NCBI GenBank assembly: GCA_934129745.1
Contig: CAKOWZ010000016.1
Span: forward strand, 1 to 47,380
Origin: an uncultured Clostridia bacterium
GTDB taxonomy: Bacteria > Bacillota > Clostridia > TANB77 > CAG-508
Direction: 5' to 3'
Length of the DNA: 47,380 nt
A program made the translations under genes and the position numbers. Positions 43,629 to 47,380 of the stretch are shown in pieces. Below the pieces are notes generated by a model. The model saw nothing but the letters and a program-made list of their open reading frames with translations. It ran no database searches and was not told where the DNA came from. The stretch's first letter is position 1. Every line of letters begins with the position of its first letter.

Positions 43629-44177
43629 ATGGAATATTTAGAATCTCAATTAAGACAAAAGTTTGCTTCTGCTGTTTGGACACATAAAATTCAAGAGAAG
43701 CAAGCGGACTACTACAAAAGATTATATAATATAATGGAAACAGTAAGGATTATACTTTCTGCAATAACAACTTCCGGAATAATATCAAGTATTTTCGTAG
43801 ATAAAACTTGGTTAAAAGTTATTACAGCAATAATTTCAATGGGAACTTTATTTATAAGTACATATTTAAAGTCATATGACCTAAAAGGTTTACATCAAAA
43901 ACATAAAGAAACTGCAACACAATTGTTGGATTTGAGAGAGGAAATTATTAGTGTTTTATGTGATATAAAATGGAAAAAAATAGATGAGGAACAATTAGCT
44001 GATAAAAGAGACGAAATAAATACTAAATATTCAGATATTTGTAAAGGTGCTTTAGATGCAAATAATCATGCAGTAAAAAGAGCAAGCAAGGCTCTTAAAA
44101 TATATAAAGATAACACCTTTTCTGATGAAGAGATAGATAGTTATTTACCAGTAGAATTAAGAAAAAAACAAAAGTAG
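43629..44177 (+). CDS. SLATT-domain two-helix membrane protein (CBASS-type effector)
   Basis: SLATT proteins pair with cyclic-nucleotide-generating enzymes and are proposed pore-forming effectors that act at the membrane upon infection. Residues 1-35 are a charged helix; two transmembrane segments follow (IILSAITTSGIISSIFV, about residues 40-57, and VITAIISMGTLFISTYL, about 64-82), then a long cytoplasmic helical tail (HKETATQLLDLREEIISVL). ATG 43629 follows AAAGGAGG. The CD-NTase gene begins 11 bases after the stop. Family assignment by architecture. Confidence 0.8.
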   Translation: MEYLESQLRQKFASAVWTHKIQEKQADYYKRLYNIMETVRIILSAITTSGIISSIFVDKTWLKVITAIISMGTLFISTYLKSYDLKGLHQKHKETATQLLDLREEIISVLCDIKWKKIDEEQLADKRDEINTKYSDICKGALDANNHAVKRASKALKIYKDNTFSDEEIDSYLPVELRKKQK

Positions 44178-44188
44178 GAGTGATAGAT

Positions 44189-45502
44189 TTGTTAAAAGAT
44201 GATTTTGAAACATTTTGTTCTAATATAGAATTAGACAACTTAGAAGAAATGAAAACTACAATAAAAGAAATTACTAAAAAATTAAATAAGCATTATTATG
44301 ACATCGAAGATGAAGAAGAACACATGTATACGGTGGGTTCTGTTGGTAGAGGAACAGCTATAAAAAATACAAGTGATTTAGATATTCTATTTGATTTACC
44401 AAGTGAGGTATATACACAATATGATAATTATGAAAATAATGGACAGTCAGCGTTATTGCAAGATGTAAAAAAAGTTTTATTGGAGAGATATCCAAATACA
44501 AAAATTAAAGGTGACGGTCAGGTTGTAGTTATTTCTTTTAACAAATATAAGGTAGAACTAGTTCCTGGATTTAAACAAAACGATGAAAGATTTAAGTATC
44601 CAGATTCCAATGATGGTGGACATTGGAGATATACAGATCCATTGCCAGAGATTGAAGCATGTAATAATTCAAATGATGATACTAATGGAAACTTTTATAA
44701 TGTTTGTCATATGTTAAGAGCTTGGAAAAATAAAAAGGGGTTTAAGTTTAAAGGACTATTGATTGACACCTTAACAAATAATTTTTTTCAAGATAATGAA
44801 GATTATAAAGATGCTAGCTATATTAGTTATTTAGAGTTAGTAAAAAGTATATTTGAATTTTTGAAAGATGAAGATTCTGATAGAAGTTATTGGTATGCTA
44901 TAGGAAGTAATCAGCAAATCTCAAATGATGATAATGGAAAATTTATAAAGAAGGCAAAAAAGGCTTATAATAAACTTAAAGATGTAAATGAAAATGATGA
45001 AAATGTCAATGAAGTTTTAAGAGGAATATTTGGCAATGAATTTCCAAAGAATGAAAAGAATCAAAGTGTTGAAGAAAATTTATTTTCTTATAGAAATACA
45101 GAAGAATTTATAGAAGATAGATTTGTAGTAGATATACAATATAATTTGGAATTGGAGTGTACTGTTACGCAAAATGGATACCGACCTGCTAAACTTAGTG
45201 AAATGCTAAGAAATAAAGTGATTCTAATGCCAAAAAAACAGCTAGAATTCTATATAAAAAGTATTGAAAATTTTGAAAAATTACAACCATATAGTATTTT
45301 TTGGAAAATAAAAAATGAAGGAGAAATAGCGGAGAAAAAGGATATGATAAGAGGCTAACTGCTTGAGACTAATAGCTATGTTCAAAAAGAACACACTGAT
45401 TTTAGAGGAAATCACTACGTTGAAGCATATATAGTAAAGGAAGGTATATGTGTAGCAAAAGAAAGGATTGAAGTACCTATAAGAGAAAATACAGGATTAT
45501 AA
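44189..45502 (+). CDS. CD-NTase (SMODS nucleotidyltransferase with AGS-C domain) carrying an in-frame TAA
   Basis: Predicted cGAS/DncV-like enzyme that makes a cyclic oligonucleotide. GSVGRGTAIKNTSDLDI holds the GS and DxD active site; VELVPGF holds the third acidic residue. TTG 44189 with GTAGGAG eight bases ahead is the likely start; GTG 44180 overlaps the site. The reading frame meets TAA at 45356-45358 in the AGS-C domain (WKIKNEGEIAEKKDMIRG then stop). The same frame continues with LLETNSYVQKEHTDFRGNHY, VEAYIVKEG and RIEVPI, the rest of AGS-C, to TAA 45500-45502, which lies beside the Fic ribosome site. A CAA-to-TAA change, an error or stop readthrough would explain it. SLATT plus this gene forms a type I CBASS-like pair. 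Confidence 0.85.
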
Positions 45503-45514
45503 GGAGGGATGATA

Positions 45515-46651
45515 ATGAAACTTGAAGAATACAAGTCAGGTGAATACATAAAAATGAATGACTACAAAGCATTTATTCCTAGTAAAATAAATTACAACTG
45601 GGGATGGGATGATACAAAATTGGACAAGTTATTAGCAGAAGCCAACAGACAAATTGGAGAACTAAATGCTTATTCGCTTTTAATTCCAAATGTAGATTTA
45701 TACATTAAAATGCATGTAAAAATTGAGGCGAACAAATCTAGTAGAATTGAAGGAACAAGAACTACAGTAGAAGAAGATTTATTAGATGTAGCAGATGTAA
45801 ATCCTGAGAAAAGGGATGATTGGGAAGAAGTACAAAATTATGTTAAAGCAACAAATTATGGAGTTCAAAGAATTAGTGAAGGGTTTCCAGTATGTACTAG
45901 ACTAATAAGAGAAATTCATAAAATACTAATGACAGGAGTTCGTGGAGAGCATAAAACACCAGGAGAATTTAGAACTTCTCAAAATTGGATTGGTGGAAGT
46001 ATGCCAAGTACAGCTGTTTATGTACCACCACCACACACAGAAGTTGCTGAATGTTTAAGTGATTTTGAAAAATTTATAAATAACGAAGAAATTGATACAC
46101 CAAATTTAATAAAAATTGCAATTTTGCATTATCAATTTGAATCAATACACCCATTTTTAGATGGTAATGGGAGAATCGGTAGACTTCTTGTACCACTTTA
46201 TATTCAAAGTAAAGGAATGCTACAAAAATCATGTTTGTATATTTCAGATTATATCGAAAGAAACAAAGATACTTACTATGATACATTAACAAGAGTAAGA
46301 ACTCATAATGATATGATGGGTTGGATTAAATTTTTCTTAGAAGCAGTTATTGAGACATCAAAAACAGCTAAAGAAAAATTTAGAAATGTTGTAGAATTTA
46401 CTATGGAAATGGATAAAATGGTAATGAATTTACCTGTGAAACCAGAAAATGCAAAGAAAGTAATCGATTTATTATATGATGAACCAATTATGACAAGAAA
46501 CAAGATGGCTGAGTATACAGGAATAAAATTAACTACAATAAACGGAGTAGTTAATGCATTTTTAGAAAAAAATATTATAAAAGAGACAACTGGATATAGT
46601 AGAAATCAAATTTTTGCTTTTGAAAAGTATATTGATTTGTTTTTGAAGTAG
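45515..46651 (+). CDS. Fic-domain AMPylator-like protein with N-terminal inhibitory helix and C-terminal winged helix
   Basis: Fic enzymes transfer AMP or related groups to target proteins. ATG 45515 follows GGAGGG. KIEANKSSRIEGT contains the (S/T)xxxE(G/N) inhibitory motif, marking a self-inhibited class II Fic. HPFLDGNGRIGRLL (near residue 211) is the complete catalytic motif. The C-terminus is a winged helix-turn-helix (MTRNKMAEYTGIKLTTINGV). 378 aa, full length. It follows the CD-NTase at 12 bases from its distal stop, so all three genes may share a transcript; a link to CBASS is inferred from position only. Confidence 0.92.
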   Translation: MKLEEYKSGEYIKMNDYKAFIPSKINYNWGWDDTKLDKLLAEANRQIGELNAYSLLIPNVDLYIKMHVKIEANKSSRIEGTRTTVEEDLLDVADVNPEKRDDWEEVQNYVKATNYGVQRISEGFPVCTRLIREIHKILMTGVRGEHKTPGEFRTSQNWIGGSMPSTAVYVPPPHTEVAECLSDFEKFINNEEIDTPNLIKIAILHYQFESIHPFLDGNGRIGRLLVPLYIQSKGMLQKSCLYISDYIERNKDTYYDTLTRVRTHNDMMGWIKFFLEAVIETSKTAKEKFRNVVEFTMEMDKMVMNLPVKPENAKKVIDLLYDEPIMTRNKMAEYTGIKLTTINGVVNAFLEKNIIKETTGYSRNQIFAFEKYIDLFLK

Positions 46652-46657
46652 AAGAGT

Positions 46658-46930
46658 TATATCACGAAAAAAATGAAATTTTCGTGATATAATTTTTTAT
46701 ATAACGAAAATTACGAAAAATTCGTGATATAGATTTTTATGTCACGAAAAAATTGGAAAATTTGTGATATAGATTTTTATGTCACGAAAAAATTGGAAAA
46801 TTCGTGATATAGATTTTATATCACGAAAAAAATGAAAAATCCGTAATATAGATTTTTATATCACGAAAAAATCAAAAAAATCGTGATATAAAATTTTATA
46901 AGACGAAAAAATAAAAAAAATTGACTTATA
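46658..46930. repeat. Array of seven 40-bp palindromic units downstream of the Fic gene
   Basis: Each unit holds TATCACGAAAA, an A-rich loop of 8-11 bases, and TTTTCGTGATA, then a GATTTTTA-like link. The TCACG starts fall at 46662, 46702, 46742, 46782, 46821, 46861 and 46901, a period of 40 (once 39). Unit 1 is a perfect 14-bp stem. Unit 7 has TATAAGACG paired with GACTTATA, matching changes on both arms. No spacers vary, so it is not CRISPR. See the finding. Confidence 0.85.
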
Positions 46931-47380
46931 AAATTTTTAGTCAAAATCAAATTATAAAAAACGCTAATGGCAGGATAGTGATGCAGTGTGCATCACGCAA
47001 ACACATAGAAAGACAAGCTTTCTAGCACTCTTAAAAATTTTTAAAATACAGAGAAAATGCAGAATACTAAATATAGTGTAAAAGGCTTGATATAACTGGA
47101 TTATAAGGCAAAAGTAACACAAAAAGAAAAAAATACACCATAAGTATTAAGAAATACAATAAGTGTATTAGTTAAAAAGAAATAATTTGGTAAGTTATAT
47201 ATTTTTTTGGATTTCAAAAATATTTTAAAAAATATTATATGTCTGCTAATCCAGTAGTAACGGATGAATATGAGTTAAATTTTCTGAGGAAATAGTAAAC
47301 ATAAAAAAAATGGAATAAAATAAAAAAATGTAAAGACACTTATGATATAATTTTGTTAGTCCAAAAACAAAATAAAAATA
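46931..47380. other. Gene-free right end with a possible structured RNA
   Basis: No supported gene. From 46963 to 47024 two hairpins (GTGATGCA/TGCATCAC with a GTG loop; TAGAAAG/CTTTCTA) can be enclosed by GCTA/TAGC, a compact three-stem layout. No known riboswitch class fits. The last 300 bases show only a short 18-codon frame without a ribosome site. Confidence 0.35.

Noticed and set aside
46658..46930. CRISPR array
   Set aside because: The links between palindromes are short and nearly constant, the repeats are A/T-only hairpins and no cas gene is present.
47241..47299. 18-codon ORF near the right edge
   Set aside because: No ribosome site and too short to support.

Overview
The window is strongly AT-rich chromosomal DNA from a spore-forming member of the Clostridia. 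The sporulation genes sigK and cotJABC, the T-box-controlled thrS, the Mn-dependent pyrophosphatase, AGA-dominated arginine codons and strong AGGAGG ribosome sites all point there. Housekeeping genes (tmcAL, endoQ, thrS, mutL, tcdA, ppaC, ylmH, dapA, cysS, rlmD) alternate with lineage-specific hypotheticals, secreted LysM proteins and a defence island at the right end.

Layout. 0.1-5.3 kb: sigK (minus), a hypothetical, rnhA (minus), tmcAL, endoQ. 5.5-11.6 kb: T-box leader and thrS, mutL, tcdA, a small conserved-looking gene. 11.7-19.3 kb: a LysM/VanW lipoprotein, the cotJABC coat operon, hypotheticals, a degenerate second copy of the cotJC 3' end, and a large LysM/beta-lactamase-fold lipoprotein. 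19.5-26.7 kb: alarmone-synthetase-like protein, acyl-CoA synthetase, ppaC, ylmH, dapA, cysS. 26.9-34.5 kb: hypotheticals, surface-protein remnants, a WG-repeat lipoprotein, a LysR regulator. 34.8-36.9 kb: a minus-strand nucleoside hydrolase/deoxyribosyltransferase/kinase operon beside tRNA-Leu. 37.0-43.4 kb: a HipA-like kinase, rlmD, and a run of small enzymes (Dabb, two Nudix, FMN reductase, GNAT, HAD). 43.6-47.0 kb: SLATT effector plus CD-NTase (a CBASS-type pair), a Fic protein and a seven-unit array of 40-bp palindromes.

Main result. Three unrelated genes (sigK, rnhA, a lysR) are each broken by one extra C, and in all three the zero-frame codon at the break is CGG. Skipping that C restores the family-conserved sequence and makes the next codon glycine (GGG, GGT, GGT). 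I found only one other zero-frame CGG in any gene here, the Arg codon of a compositionally unusual LysM gene at 19.3 kb. This pattern suggests that CGG is a poorly decoded or unassigned codon that triggers +1 frameshifting in this lineage, with several genes carrying CGG-dependent frameshifts. Sequencing or assembly error cannot be excluded from one sequence.

Other points: a probable -1 frameshift in a flavodoxin-like reductase, an in-frame TAA inside the CD-NTase, four copies of a GGACGCGTCC-centred palindromic element that writes the C-termini of two enzymes, a beta-lactamase-fold domain with Cys in place of the catalytic Ser, and a 44-bp inverted repeat pair resembling an insertion-sequence end at 2.1 and 31.7 kb.
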